DNA from: Dehalococcoides sp.
Lineage (GTDB): Bacteria; Chloroflexota; Dehalococcoidia; Dehalococcoidales; RBG-16-60-22
Length of the DNA stretch: 6,846 bases
Assembly: GCA_030665795.1 (NCBI GenBank)
Contig: DAOUZD010000036.1
Span: 1 to 6,846 of the forward strand
Direction: 5' to 3'
Part shown: positions 5,776 through 6,846 of the stretch, piece by piece
How the letters are laid out: each line of letters starts with the position of its first letter
Position numbering within the stretch: the stretch's first letter is position 1
Made by a program: the position numbers and the translations under genes
The notes under the pieces: model-generated
Seen by the model: the letters and a program-made list of their open reading frames with translations, nothing else
Database searches by the model: none
Told to the model about the DNA's origin: nothing

Positions 5776-6384
5776 ATGAAACCGGTATTAAGATCAGGTA
5801 AATATGTCCTGGACCCCAATTCATTGGGCAGATTCGGAGAAATCATTGCCAAAGACTTATTACGTGAGCAGGGGTTCATAGTTGAGCCATTTGGCAGCTT
5901 ACTATTCCGTAAGAAAAAATGCCGCCACATTGAAGCACTACATGAGCTTTGTATGAAAGATTGCGCGTTAATTGAAGGTTTCCGGTGGTGTCGAGAGCCA
6001 CTGATTCCCTGCCAAGAATCTCTATGGCCTTATTATGAAATTTGGGAAAATTGTCGTCATTACCTGTCTCGTTTTTGCCCACAGGTATGCAAGAAGCTAT
6101 GCTTAAATAGAAAAATATTAGGAATTTATGAAGAGGTTAAAGGAAAATACGGTGCATCGGGTCCGGACTTTGTTGCATCTAAAGAGGGGGAGACATATCT
6201 AGTTGAGGTTAAAACGGGAGTACGAGAACCGCATGGAGGCTTGAAGCCTGGTCAGAAGGAACTCGCAAAGCGACTGGAGGGGCAATTTGGAATTAGACTG
6301 CTGGAAATGCGTATCAGGCTTGAGAATGAATTATTCTATTCTGCTCAATTTAGGACAGGTAGCTTCTCTGCTATTAACGATTGA
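5776..6384 (+). CDS. PD-(D/E)XK nuclease-like protein with cysteine-rich insertion
   Basis: Probable DNA-acting protein of 202 residues; exact function unknown. The N-terminal helix LGRFGEIIAKDLLREQGF (17-34) carries Glu22. The core continues at GPDFV (Asp131), then YLVEVKTG (Glu144-Val-Lys146), and a later helix with Gln160 (KPGQKELAKRL). This order, E ... D ... ExK ... Q, is that of PD-(D/E)XK nucleases of the Holliday-junction-resolvase/VRR-NUC sort. Between helix and first strand lies an insertion (about 45-115) with nine cysteines at 49, 59, 63, 72, 79, 93, 101, 105 and 109, including C-x3-C and C-x3-C-x3-C, which suggests a zinc or iron-sulphur site. The ribosome-binding site is weak (GGTGTGG). 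It stands alone beside a tRNA remnant and is convergent with a MoxR gene. Confidence 0.65.
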   Translation: MKPVLRSGKYVLDPNSLGRFGEIIAKDLLREQGFIVEPFGSLLFRKKKCRHIEALHELCMKDCALIEGFRWCREPLIPCQESLWPYYEIWENCRHYLSRFCPQVCKKLCLNRKILGIYEEVKGKYGASGPDFVASKEGETYLVEVKTGVREPHGGLKPGQKELAKRLEGQFGIRLLEMRIRLENELFYSAQFRTGSFSAIND

Positions 6385-6386
6385 GA

Positions 6387-6446
6387 TTGTGCACAACACG
6401 TCAAATTGTGTTCTAGGCCCATTCGCTTCAGGGCGTTACCCCTAGA
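6387..6446. other. convergent-gene gap with palindromes
   Basis: The 78-base gap between two convergent genes holds a perfect 10-bp palindrome TTGTGCACAA (6387-6396), and TCTAGG (6412-6417) complementary to CCTAGA (6441-6446). Either could form a bidirectional terminator hairpin, but there is no clear T-run on either side. Function is uncertain. Confidence 0.3.
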
Positions 6447-6462
6447 GCTAAAGCCCTCATCC

Positions 6463-6846
6463 TTATGTCTGTGCTTCCACTGGTACGGGTACACTAGACG
6501 TGATTTCGCTGACTATGGCTTCCAACGGGCGTCCCCTTAGCCGAGCTTCTATTTTGGGAATCAGGCGATGGGCTAGAGCCGGAACGGCCAAATGCTTTAC
6601 GTCATCTGGAATAACGTAGTTTCGCCCCCGAATTGCCGCCAAAGCTTGCGAGGCCAAATGAAGGCCTAGCGAGGCGCGAGGGCTAGCCCCCAATTTAATA
6701 CCCTCATGATTCCGTGTAGCTCTGGTGATGGCAATCACGTAGTTGCGGACTGAGTCCTCAACATATACCTGCCGACATACCCGTTGGAGTTCCAGTAGTT
6801 CCTTTGCCTCAATTACGGTCGTCAGATTATCCAGAGGATTTTCCTT
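6463..6846 (-). CDS. MoxR family AAA+ ATPase, C-terminal part (cut by window edge)
   Basis: The C-terminal 127 residues of a MoxR-type AAA+ ATPase; the gene begins beyond the right edge and the frame is open to 6846. An internal GTG at 6738 is not the start, since matching family sequence (LELQRVCRQVYVEDSVRNY) continues upstream of it. The C-terminal lid domain is clear: ITRATRNHEGIKLGASPRASL, containing the sensor-2 arginine of the GxSPRA motif, then RNYVIPDDVKHLAVPALAHRL and RLRGRPLEAIVSEI. MoxR proteins act as chaperone-like ATPases that help mature protein complexes or metal enzymes, usually with DUF58 or von Willebrand-A partners. Walker A and B motifs would lie outside the window. No partner follows it; the next gene is convergent. 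Confidence 0.9.
   Translation of the reverse strand, partial: KENPLDNLTTVIEAKELLELQRVCRQVYVEDSVRNYVIAITRATRNHEGIKLGASPRASLGLHLASQALAAIRGRNYVIPDDVKHLAVPALAHRLIPKIEARLRGRPLEAIVSEITSSVPVPVEAQT

Overview
The window is bacterial DNA of moderate GC. The supporting signs are Shine-Dalgarno sites before every firm start, an extended -10 promoter, a lipoprotein signal peptide and bacterial transporter families. The lineage cannot be fixed from the sequence. A lipoprotein-type binding protein fits a Gram-positive-like or Chloroflexota-like envelope, but that is only an inference.

Left part (1-937): no intact gene. Three consecutive inverted repeats lie at 220-348. A degraded coding stretch on the + strand (670-933) has one in-frame TGA and ends 4 bases before the convergent end of the transporter operon.

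Centre-left (938-4211, minus strand): a complete ABC importer of the glycine betaine/proline-betaine (ProU/OpuA) type, transcribed right to left. It comprises an ATPase with two CBS domains, a substrate-binding lipoprotein and a permease. The lipoprotein captures the solute outside the cell, the permease forms the channel and the ATPase drives uptake; the CBS pair probably gates it by ionic strength or a nucleotide. The gene order is ATPase - binding protein - permease. A strong hairpin without a U-tract sits between the last two genes, and a perfect 9+3+9 palindrome lies upstream of the ATPase gene.

Centre-right (4212-5775): an AT-rich divergent intergenic region with short repeats, then a class I SAM-dependent methyltransferase with its own extended -10 promoter. 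After it come an 11-bp tandem duplication and the 3' half of a tRNA-Lys(TTT) gene on the minus strand. This has the form of the truncated tRNA copy left at the distal end of a tRNA-integrated element. Its orientation puts any such element to the right of 5568.

Right part (5776-6846): a small protein with a PD-(D/E)XK nuclease-like core interrupted by a segment with nine cysteines, followed by the convergent C-terminal part of a MoxR-type AAA+ ATPase that runs off the right edge. The cysteine-rich nuclease-like gene beside the tRNA remnant is the best candidate for something undescribed.
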